A DNA stretch of 64,000 nt from Sedimenticola selenatireducens DSM 17993 (lineage in GTDB: Bacteria; Pseudomonadota; Gammaproteobacteria; Chromatiales; Chromatiaceae), in the NCBI RefSeq assembly GCF_000428045.1, contig NZ_ATZE01000007.1:1-64000 (forward strand). Direction: 5' to 3'. A program made the position numbers and the translations under genes. Positions 57,875 to 64,000 of the stretch are shown piece after piece. Below the pieces are notes generated by a model. It saw nothing but the letters and a program-made list of their open reading frames with translations. It had not been told where the DNA came from and did not search any database. How positions within the stretch are numbered: position 1 is the stretch's first letter; each line of letters opens with the position of its first letter.

Positions 57875-59347
57875 ATGCCACAACTGTTATCACTGTCCCG
57901 GGCCGCGCGTCTCGCGGATGTCACGCGCGGCGAGTTGCAGAAAAAAATCAGAAAAGAGCGGGTCAAGACCTTTGAAGGTGAGATCGCCGTAGAGGATCTG
58001 TTGATTCTCTATCCCCATGTCAATCTGGATGATGACCCGGTGCTTGAGCGGGTCCAGCGCATCAAGAGCGAGGCACGCCCGAAATCCCACTACAGTGACG
58101 GCTGGATGCCTGATCCTCAGGTATTGATGCAGCGCCTGCATGAATTTCAGCACACCCTGGTACAGACCAAGTCGGCGCTAAACACCTCAGAGGCGCTACT
58201 GGATGAAGTGGTTTCCGATCTGCGGAGCGCGCTGGAAAAGCCCGAGACCGCCCTGCGCGCGGCCATCAAACTATGCATTGGCAAACTGGATGGTGCGATG
58301 GGTCGGCTGGATCGGGCAGGAGACGCCAAGGCGCGGCTGTTTGCCAAGGATGCACTGCTGAAGATTGTCACAGCCAGTGTACGCCTGCAACCAAGTGGGC
58401 ATGAATATTTTATCGAGGGCAATGACTCGATCCTGGAGGCCGGCCTCAAGGCCGGTCTTTATCTCGACTACGGTTGCACCAGTGGCAATTGTGGCGCTTG
58501 CAAGTGCAAGGTGGTCTCCGGTGCCGTGCGCAAGCTGCGTCAACACGACTATGTGCTGAGTGCCAAAGAGCAGGAGGAAGGCTATGTCCTGGCCTGTTCC
58601 AATACGGCAATATCCGATCTGGTGATTGAGGCCAATGAGGCGTCAGTCAGCGATGAATTGCCGCATCAGATGATTCGTGCCGTCGTGCGCAAGGTGGAGC
58701 GGGAGAGTCCTGAACTGGCGGTGCTGCATGTGCAGACGCCGCGCACCCGGTCGCTTCGCTTCAAGGCGGGCCAGCGAGTGCAGGTGACCACCGAAGCGGG
58801 TGTGAGCGATACACTTTATATTGCCAGCTGCCCCTGTGATGGCCGCAATCTGCTGTTCCTGCTCTTTGCCGGTATCGGTTCTGCACTGGAAGAGACGGTA
58901 TTCAACTGCGACCTTGTAAAGCAGACGCTGGTGCTGGAAGGTCCGGAAGGTCAGTTTCTGTTGCATGAAGATTCCAAACGCCCGGTGTTGTTTGTTGCCA
59001 GGGGCGGTGGTCTGGCGCCGGTCAAGAGCCTGGTGGAACAGGCCATTACCATCGATGAAGCGGAAGATATCTCCCTGATCCTGGTGGGGGGCAGCCCGGC
59101 CGGCTCCTCCCTGGAACGGCTCTGTCGATCCTGGGATGATGCCCTGGATAACTTCCAGTACCGCAGTACCGAGGCAACCATTGCGGCCGATGAATTGGTC
59201 GGGCAGATTATCCAGGCGATGGAAGAGAATGCGCGAACCGAGATCTATATCGCCGGTCCCGATGCCTGGTTGCAGGAGCTGTTACAGGTGGCAGCAGGCA
59301 AAGGCGTGGACACCGGTGAATGGTCGCTGGAAACGGTGGGTTGTTGA
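57875..59347 (+). CDS. HTH-like/helical N-terminus fused to 2Fe-2S ferredoxin and FNR-like reductase
   Basis: Protein of 490 aa. CAGGAGGGAAGCC before ATG 57875 sets the start. Residues 1-45 look like a MerR-type helix-turn-helix (SLSRAARLADVTRGELQKKI), 75-155 is a predicted helical/coiled region and 165-250 is a plant-type ferredoxin domain with Cys201, Cys206, Cys209 and Cys241. About 265-490 is a flavin/NAD(P)H reductase module (RFKAGQRVQVTTEAG; FVARGGGLAPVKSLVEQA; IYIAGPDAWLQELLQ). It may be an electron-transfer chain reductase. The DNA-binding-like N-terminus is unusual and could instead be a protein-contact helix set. Confidence 0.85.
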   Translation: MPQLLSLSRAARLADVTRGELQKKIRKERVKTFEGEIAVEDLLILYPHVNLDDDPVLERVQRIKSEARPKSHYSDGWMPDPQVLMQRLHEFQHTLVQTKSALNTSEALLDEVVSDLRSALEKPETALRAAIKLCIGKLDGAMGRLDRAGDAKARLFAKDALLKIVTASVRLQPSGHEYFIEGNDSILEAGLKAGLYLDYGCTSGNCGACKCKVVSGAVRKLRQHDYVLSAKEQEEGYVLACSNTAISDLVIEANEASVSDELPHQMIRAVVRKVERESPELAVLHVQTPRTRSLRFKAGQRVQVTTEAGVSDTLYIASCPCDGRNLLFLLFAGIGSALEETVFNCDLVKQTLVLEGPEGQFLLHEDSKRPVLFVARGGGLAPVKSLVEQAITIDEAEDISLILVGGSPAGSSLERLCRSWDDALDNFQYRSTEATIAADELVGQIIQAMEENARTEIYIAGPDAWLQELLQVAAGKGVDTGEWSLETVGC

Positions 59348-59568
59348 CCTGGATGCCCCGGTTGCAAAGGTGGATTAAAATGGTTTGCGCCCATGCCGGT
59401 CGCATCCGTTTCAACCCGGTTTTATCAGCCACATAGTGACCGCCGGCGTGGACGTCTCCACTCCGTAAATCGCCCGGGTACATCAGGTATCCCGCGTTAA
59501 TTCGGATGATAACCGGCGGTTTGTATACAGGCTTACATCATTCGATGGATTCCGGTATGCCGGTTATT

Positions 59569-59766
59569 TTATTCGCTCTTTGCTGCATCCTTGATGGCTT
59601 CACCGGCCTTTTCCATCTGCTCGCCGGCCTGTTCGGCCGCGTTGTCGATTTTTTCGCCCGCCTGTTCTGCCGGTCCGTCATTCTGGTCACAGCCGGTGAG
59701 TGCAACTAGTAGTGCACCCGTGGCTAAGGAGAGACCGATGGTGGCGCTACGTTTTGTAAGTTTCAT
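59569..59766 (-). CDS. Small lipoprotein (65 aa)
   Basis: Protein with a signal peptide ending in lipobox LTGC (Cys26). The mature ~40 residues are acidic and helical, with repeated EQAGE/KAGEAI units (PAEQAGEKIDNAAEQAGEQ). GAGGAACAGCGTA precedes the ATG. It resembles entericidin/small Ala-Glu-rich lipoproteins in layout. Function is unknown. It could be an outer-membrane or stress lipoprotein. Confidence 0.78.
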   Translation of the reverse strand: MKLTKRSATIGLSLATGALLVALTGCDQNDGPAEQAGEKIDNAAEQAGEQMEKAGEAIKDAAKSE

Positions 59767-60143
59767 TACGCTGTTCCTCGGTAATGGTGTTTTCGCTAAT
59801 GGAATCTGATTTTCAAGATATGCGCACCCTTGGGCGTGGTTACTGCGAAATGGGTTGCTGCAACATTGGCCGAGGCCAATATTTTATCCAGTAAATATCT
59901 GTCGTCATCCTGGCCGATTTCGTGGCCAATAAAGCCCCATATTACTGCTGAACCCATGGTGCCGTCCGTGTCGCCCCGGTAAGTATAGCCTAACCCGCAA
60001 GTCGCGAGTGGCTCCTGAGTTTATGATCTGACTGCGCATGACTATGGGACAGTATGAAACACGTTATTTTTTCGGTGCTGAACCCTGCGCCCCATATTTT
60101 CTCTTATATATTTAAAGAGCTATGTGAAATCAGGAGATCAGGC
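59767..60143. other. Region between the lipoprotein and VOC genes
   Basis: On the minus strand this holds the reading frame described at 59796-60020. On the plus strand, a long upstream frame to 60054 precedes the VOC gene, but its ribosome-binding site AGGAGATCAGGC lies only at 60144. No other structure is clear. Confidence 0.45.
59796..60020 (-). pseudogene. Small open frame, possibly a 5'-truncated gene
   Basis: An uninterrupted frame of about 74 codons ends with a TAG at 59796-59798, just before the lipoprotein start on the same strand. Its composition is strongly protein-like (GYTYRGDTDGTMGSAVIWGF, then GHEIGQDDDRYLLDKILASA and FAVTTPKGAHILKIRFH). No start codon occurs before the ATG at 59957, which would give 53 aa but has no ribosome-binding site. 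It is either a truncated gene remnant or a small gene with an unusual start. No family is recognised. Confidence 0.4.
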
Positions 60144-60527
60144 ATGAATCTGATAACCACGGGAATAGATCATTTAAATCTTGATGTAATTGACCTGGAA
60201 GAGAGCTGTAAATTCTGGAATGAGTTGCTTGGATTTGAGGTGCTGGAAGAGATCCCGGAGCAGAATGGAAAAATTATTGGCGTTAAAAGTGCCCTTTTAG
60301 CCTTATATGAGAGGCCGGGTATGCAGAAATATGAGAAAGGTGGGTTTGCACACGTTTCATTCAATATTCAAAACTTTAATGATATTGAGGAGAGGTGTAG
60401 GGAGTTAGGTATCGGCATCAAATATGATGGTGCCATCCAGTGGCCACAATCCAGGTCTATCTATATTGAAGATCCGAATGGCTACGACATAGAGCTGTCC
60501 GAGGTCTGGGGAGGCAATCTCGTATAA
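60144..60527 (+). CDS. VOC-family (glyoxalase/bleomycin-resistance fold) protein
   Basis: Soluble 127-aa protein with one vicinal-oxygen-chelate domain made of two beta-alpha modules. Probable metal ligands are His in GIDHLNLDVID, His in GGFAHVSFNI and Glu in the final GYDIELSEV. AGGAGATCAGGC before ATG 60144 sets the start. The frame open from 60054 is not needed. Substrate is unknown. Confidence 0.85.
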   Translation: MNLITTGIDHLNLDVIDLEESCKFWNELLGFEVLEEIPEQNGKIIGVKSALLALYERPGMQKYEKGGFAHVSFNIQNFNDIEERCRELGIGIKYDGAIQWPQSRSIYIEDPNGYDIELSEVWGGNLV

Positions 60528-60900
60528 GCATATTTGGGATCGGTTTAGTAACCTTCCTTGCGCGTCTGACCTGAATTGCAGCCGAAGCAGCAGCGTCATC
60601 CGATCCAACTTGACGGTAGCGGTGGGAGGGCGAATTCTGCCAGGGCTTGGCGTAACGCACGCACGGCATTGGTGATGGGAAGCTTGATTTTGATCGTAGA
60701 GTCGTATTTTTGCAGTTTCCACGCAGGCAAGTGTACGAACTGATTGTTTGACTCATGACACCGTTCATGTCGGGGCACAGGCCGCGACCCCTGGAAATCA
60801 CTCACATTGCGTCACTCCTCCTCCCGTGCTTACAATGCGCCAATAGTCCACATATGTTTCCAACTGGAACAAGAGTCGCGAACGACCAGAACTGAAGGCT
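60528..60900. other. Intergenic region before the GspA gene
   Basis: Contains the possible small minus-strand gene at 60596-60805 and the GspA promoter area. No repeat copy is seen. Confidence 0.4.
60596..60805 (-). CDS. Possible small protein (69 aa), minus strand
   Basis: A GTG at 60805 follows the strong GGGAGGAGGAGTGACGCAAT, and the frame stays open for 69 codons (ending SSWIG). The middle has a regular amphipathic composition (AWKLQKYDSTIKIKLPITNA, then VRALRQALAEF). No family is recognised. An ATG two bases upstream runs straight into a stop, so GTG is required. It could be a real small gene or a decayed gene end. Confidence 0.4.
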   Translation of the reverse strand: MSDFQGSRPVPRHERCHESNNQFVHLPAWKLQKYDSTIKIKLPITNAVRALRQALAEFALPPLPSSWIG

Positions 60901-62745
60901 ATGTACACCTCTTATTTCGGTATCGAAGAGAGTCCATTCTCCATCACCCCTGATCCGCGCTTTCTCTATATGAGTCAGCAGCACCAGGAGGCACTGGGTT
61001 ATCTGCTCTATGGTGTCAGCGAGAGTGGCGGATTCGTACTGTTGACCGGCGAGGTTGGGGCTGGCAAGACCACGGTATGTCGTTGCCTGCTGGAGCAATT
61101 GCCGGAGCATGTGGATGCCGCTCTGATCCTCAATCCGCGCCTGACCGCCTACGAACTGGTCGCCACCCTTTGTGATGAACTGGGGATCGATTACCCGCAA
61201 TCCTCCCAAAGCCTGAAGGTTTTGTATGATGTACTTAACCGGTATCTGTTGGAGGCGCATGGTGCGGGGCGCAGGACAGTGCTCATTATCGATGAGTCGC
61301 AAAACCTGAGTCCGGATGCGTTGGAACAGGTTCGGTTGCTGACCAATCTTGAGACCAACAAGCATAAATTACTGCAGATCATACTGATTGGCCAACCCGA
61401 ACTGAGGGATATGCTTGATCGCCCCGATCTGCGCCAACTCTCCCAGCGGGTCACCGCCCGCTTTCACCTGCCGCCTCTGACTGAGCAGGAGACCCTGGCC
61501 TACATAGCCCACAGATTGTCGGTGGTGGGTCTGGATCGTGCTGTATTCAGTCCCTCTAGCCAGCGTCGGGTATACCAGCACTCTGGTGGAGTACCACGGC
61601 TGATAAACACCATTTGCGACCGGGCCCTGTTGGGCGCCTATGCTGAGGACCGGATATCCACTGACCGGCGGATAATCGACAAGGCGGCCGAGGAGGTCAC
61701 CGGCAAGCGGTTGCAGGGCTCGTCCCGGGTATTGCTGATCTCGCTTATCCTCGTCCTGGTCGCCGGTATCGGGGGCTTTACTTATTCACGTGTGGCGAAT
61801 GTCCCGGTGGCCCAAGACGAGGTCGGCCCGGGCGATACCCCAAGGCAGCCCCCACTTGCGGTGGGTAAGCCAGGCGAGGCGGTTGCTGTCGAACCGGCAC
61901 CCGCCGTGGATTCTCCGCCAGCAGCAGCGGAGACGCCGGCGCTTGGAGACGAAGTGTTGGCGCCAGGACTCCCGCAACTGTCAACCGCAGTACCTTCAGC
62001 AGAACCGCAGGCAGGGGTTGATAAGGTCGATAGCACTCCCCAACCTGAACCGGATCAAACAGATGAAGAACTGCCACTGGCTGCCGATGGCGAATCTTTG
62101 ATTACTGCTGAGGCATTGAACCCGGTGGATGAATTGATACAAGAATCCCCCGTCGGTAATCTGGTGGGAGCCTTGAACGACCTTTTTGCGTTATGGGGTA
62201 TGGCCTACGCACAGCTGGATGGTAGTTCTCCCTGCATGCGCGCGGCAGCAGCTCAGCTGGAGTGTCTCCAGGGCAAGGCAAGCCTGCAAAAACTTCGCAC
62301 CATTGATAGAGCTGCAATCATCGAGCTTGCCGGAAATGGGGGCAATGTACACTTCGTTGTACTGGTCGGTTTAGAGGAAACAGCTGCACAGGTGCAAGTG
62401 GGGGAACGGATTTCCAAGGTGCCCCTGGATGGATTGGCTCGCGTTTATACGGGGGATTATCTATCACTTTGGCATCCGCCGGTTTCGGGCGTAAGTTATT
62501 TGCAGCCGGGGATGCGCGGCAATGGTGTGCGCTGGCTCCGAAAGAGCTTGTCTCGGGTTAGAAATTGGGTGGAGACGACGAAGGATGCCAGCTACTTCGA
62601 TAACGGGTTGTATGATCAGCTGCGTGCATTCCAGCGTGATCAGGGACTGGATGTTGATGGAATCGCAGGCCCCATGACATTTATCTCCTTGAACAGCCTT
62701 GTTAATGATACGTCGGTGCCCAGGCTGCGACGTTCAGAAAAATGA
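60901..62745 (+). CDS. gspA: GspA/ExeA-like ATPase with peptidoglycan-binding C-terminus
   Basis: Inner-membrane AAA+ protein of 614 aa. Cytoplasmic ATPase: Walker A GEVGAGKTT (about 50-58), Walker B VLIIDESQNL (about 126-135). One membrane helix is at about 275-293, followed by a Pro/Ala-rich linker (about 300-400). Then a peptidase-C39-like segment and a C-terminal peptidoglycan-binding domain (about 535-605, YDQLRAFQRDQGLDVDGIAG). With GspB it inserts or assembles the type II secretion secretin (ExeAB). The gspB start is 12 bp on. No other gsp genes are in the window. Confidence 0.92.
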   Translation: MYTSYFGIEESPFSITPDPRFLYMSQQHQEALGYLLYGVSESGGFVLLTGEVGAGKTTVCRCLLEQLPEHVDAALILNPRLTAYELVATLCDELGIDYPQSSQSLKVLYDVLNRYLLEAHGAGRRTVLIIDESQNLSPDALEQVRLLTNLETNKHKLLQIILIGQPELRDMLDRPDLRQLSQRVTARFHLPPLTEQETLAYIAHRLSVVGLDRAVFSPSSQRRVYQHSGGVPRLINTICDRALLGAYAEDRISTDRRIIDKAAEEVTGKRLQGSSRVLLISLILVLVAGIGGFTYSRVANVPVAQDEVGPGDTPRQPPLAVGKPGEAVAVEPAPAVDSPPAAAETPALGDEVLAPGLPQLSTAVPSAEPQAGVDKVDSTPQPEPDQTDEELPLAADGESLITAEALNPVDELIQESPVGNLVGALNDLFALWGMAYAQLDGSSPCMRAAAAQLECLQGKASLQKLRTIDRAAIIELAGNGGNVHFVVLVGLEETAAQVQVGERISKVPLDGLARVYTGDYLSLWHPPVSGVSYLQPGMRGNGVRWLRKSLSRVRNWVETTKDASYFDNGLYDQLRAFQRDQGLDVDGIAGPMTFISLNSLVNDTSVPRLRRSEK

Positions 62746-62757
62746 GTATATAGCTCT

Positions 62758-63735
62758 ATGTCCTACATACTCGATGCATTAAGAAAATCCGAGCAGGAGA
62801 GAAAACTCCAATCCGGCGAGGTGCCCAATCTGTCGACATCCCATGTTGGCAAACCACAAAAACGTTCGTTAGGGGGGTACTGGCTGAGTATAGTTCTGAT
62901 GCTGCTGGGAGCCGGGGGGGCGATATTTCTGCTATGGGACCGGCAGGCGCCGAGTGACGTTGCCAAGCAAGCGACTCAGCATCCTGCCACCGATGTGCCC
63001 GCCGTGGTGACTCCTCCGCCTTCAGCAACCCGGCCACGCATCGTGGAGCCGCCAGCCAAACCTCAGAAGGTGGCGCCTGTGGTCCTCACCATACAAAAAA
63101 AGCCAGAGCTACCATCGCAGCCGATACCATCATCGGTCGTCAAGTTGCCCGAGGATTTAGTCAATAAGCCTCCACAACCGGTCTATCCCGTTGTGCCGAA
63201 GGGTGGTCGGCTGGCGGAAAAGCTGCGGGAATTGGCAGTGCCTGAACAGTCGGATGATGTGGCTGAAAAACCGGCAGAACCGCTGGGTGAGCGTGTTATT
63301 GCCCGCCGGATGCAACCTGAAAAGGTCGCTGAATTGCCACCGACTGTGCCGGTAGACAGGGTTGCCGAGATCTTGAAGGAGGAGAGGGCCAAAAGAGCGG
63401 AGCAACCCGTTACAGAACCGGCTCCGGTGCAGGAAGTCCAAGCCCATGAAAAAACAGAGGCGAACCCGGGCGAACCCGTTCCCGAGCAGAGTGCCCTGGA
63501 CCTTTACTACCGTACCCTACCCGCGGCACAGAACCATGGGGTGCCGATGACGACAGTCAGTGTTCATGTCTACTACGATGATCCGGCCAAACGATTTATC
63601 CTGGGTGGGAGGAAGCGGTATACGGAGGGTGACTCGATGCCCAACGGAGTGAAGCTGGAGTCGATTACGCGGCGGGGCATCATCCTTGAGTACCAGGGAA
63701 AGCAGTACCGACATGATATTGGTTGGGGAGGGTGA
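62758..63735 (+). CDS. gspB: GspB/ExeB-like secretin assembly protein
   Basis: Inner-membrane protein of 325 aa. It begins MSYILDALRKSEQERKLQ, the conserved GspB start, then has one membrane helix (about 42-60), a long Pro/Glu-rich periplasmic linker (about 70-240) and the C-terminal T2SSB domain (about 245-325, YYDDPAKRFILGGRKRYTEGD). It works with GspA to pass the secretin through the peptidoglycan. The start lies 12 bp after gspA. Confidence 0.93.
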   Translation: MSYILDALRKSEQERKLQSGEVPNLSTSHVGKPQKRSLGGYWLSIVLMLLGAGGAIFLLWDRQAPSDVAKQATQHPATDVPAVVTPPPSATRPRIVEPPAKPQKVAPVVLTIQKKPELPSQPIPSSVVKLPEDLVNKPPQPVYPVVPKGGRLAEKLRELAVPEQSDDVAEKPAEPLGERVIARRMQPEKVAELPPTVPVDRVAEILKEERAKRAEQPVTEPAPVQEVQAHEKTEANPGEPVPEQSALDLYYRTLPAAQNHGVPMTTVSVHVYYDDPAKRFILGGRKRYTEGDSMPNGVKLESITRRGIILEYQGKQYRHDIGWGG

Positions 63736-63821
63736 GGGAACACAGCTGAGCTATAATCATGTTATTACCCGTTGGGGGTACGAGGCGCAGGTCGGGCTGG
63801 GACTACTGTCGAGGCGGAACC

Positions 63822-64000
63822 ATGACAGACGGGACAACGGTTAAAGCGCGAATCCTGGATATTGCCATCATGCTGGCAGAGGACAAGTCCTGGGAAGCGG
63901 TTCGGCTGCAGGAAGTGGCGAGTCGGGCCTCGCTCACACTGGAGGATATCCGGGCCGAATTCAGCGAAAAGGATGAACTGGTCGACGCCTGGTTTGACCG
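63822..64000 (+). CDS. TetR-family regulator (COQ9-like), incomplete at window end
   Basis: The first 59 codons from ATG 63822 (GAGGCGGAACC ribosome-binding site) give a TetR-type N-terminus: ILDIAIMLAEDKSWEAVRLQ, then EVASRASLTLEDIRAEF and SEKDELVDAWF. The pattern is close to the COQ9-like TetR group (ubiquinone-linked). The gene continues beyond 64000, so the ligand domain is not seen. Confidence 0.7.
   Translation, partial: MTDGTTVKARILDIAIMLAEDKSWEAVRLQEVASRASLTLEDIRAEFSEKDELVDAWFD

Noticed and set aside
1-64000. tRNA genes and CRISPR arrays
   Set aside because: I looked for T-loop GTTCGAATC patterns with acceptor pairing and for regularly spaced direct repeats. None was convincing by eye; a tRNA-scanning program would settle the tRNA question.

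Overview
The window looks like chromosomal DNA of a free-living or symbiotic gammaproteobacterium, with a GC-rich backbone. The gene families fit a Chromatiales/Sedimenticola-like sulfur- or sediment-associated lineage: GspA/GspB, DmeF, MtgA, YnfA, YbdL/YafV, TAXI-TRAP, a Tll0287-like haem protein and CDGSH. That placement is inferred from gene content and was not tested by comparison. I saw no rRNA, tRNA or CRISPR array. Non-coding DNA carries several families of short dispersed palindromic repeats.

Layout. 1-5.7 kb: acetate/C1 metabolism (pta-ackA plus a small gene, then fhs). 5.7-13.7 kb: a cation/proton antiporter, cytochrome b561, DmeF metal efflux, an alpha/beta hydrolase, a chemoreceptor and a lipoprotein cytochrome c. 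13.7-18.9 kb: Hsp20 and an AttEFGH-like ABC/FtsX/lipocalin operon. 19-20.9 kb: methionine aminotransferase plus omega-amidase. 21-23.1 kb: an AT-rich, repeat-flanked OLD-family nuclease, probably acquired. 23.4-34 kb: mixed small enzymes, membrane proteins, hydrolases, MtgA and an aldo-keto reductase, with a dead RAYT transposase remnant at 24.95 kb. 34-37.5 kb: an HDOD protein, YnfA and a tight amidoligase-glutamine amidotransferase-VTT membrane protein cassette, the best candidate for an uncharacterised pathway. 37.6-42 kb: HbpS-like protein, EamA transporter, a frameshifted small secreted protein, a stand-alone RAM domain, CDGSH, a ferritin-like protein and a DsbA-like lipoprotein. 42.3-44.6 kb: a tandem-duplicated HAD protein with an altered motif I. 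45-53.4 kb: a coherent uptake/catabolic locus (RpiR regulator, enoyl-CoA hydratase, ADP-forming acyl-CoA synthetase, TAXI-TRAP transporter, universal stress protein). 53.5-57.7 kb: an extremely lysine-rich small protein, an Lrp regulator divergent from an indole/phenylpyruvate decarboxylase, and a MarR-GNAT fusion. 57.8-64 kb: an unusual HTH-like/2Fe-2S/flavin-reductase fusion, a small lipoprotein, a VOC protein, GspA-GspB and the start of a TetR/COQ9-like regulator.

How the genes fit together. The RpiR-to-UspA locus can import an unknown organic acid, activate it to a CoA thioester with ATP to ADP, and hydrate an enoyl intermediate. Pta-AckA and Fhs then connect acetyl-CoA/acetate and formate/one-carbon pools. 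YbdL-YafV forms a known glutamine transaminase/omega-amidase pair. The amidoligase cassette pairs an amide-bond-forming enzyme with an amide-hydrolysing one and a membrane protein, which suggests synthesis and turnover of an amidated metabolite or modified peptide. Where a ribosome-binding site or family alignment favoured an internal start, the coordinates given here use that start.
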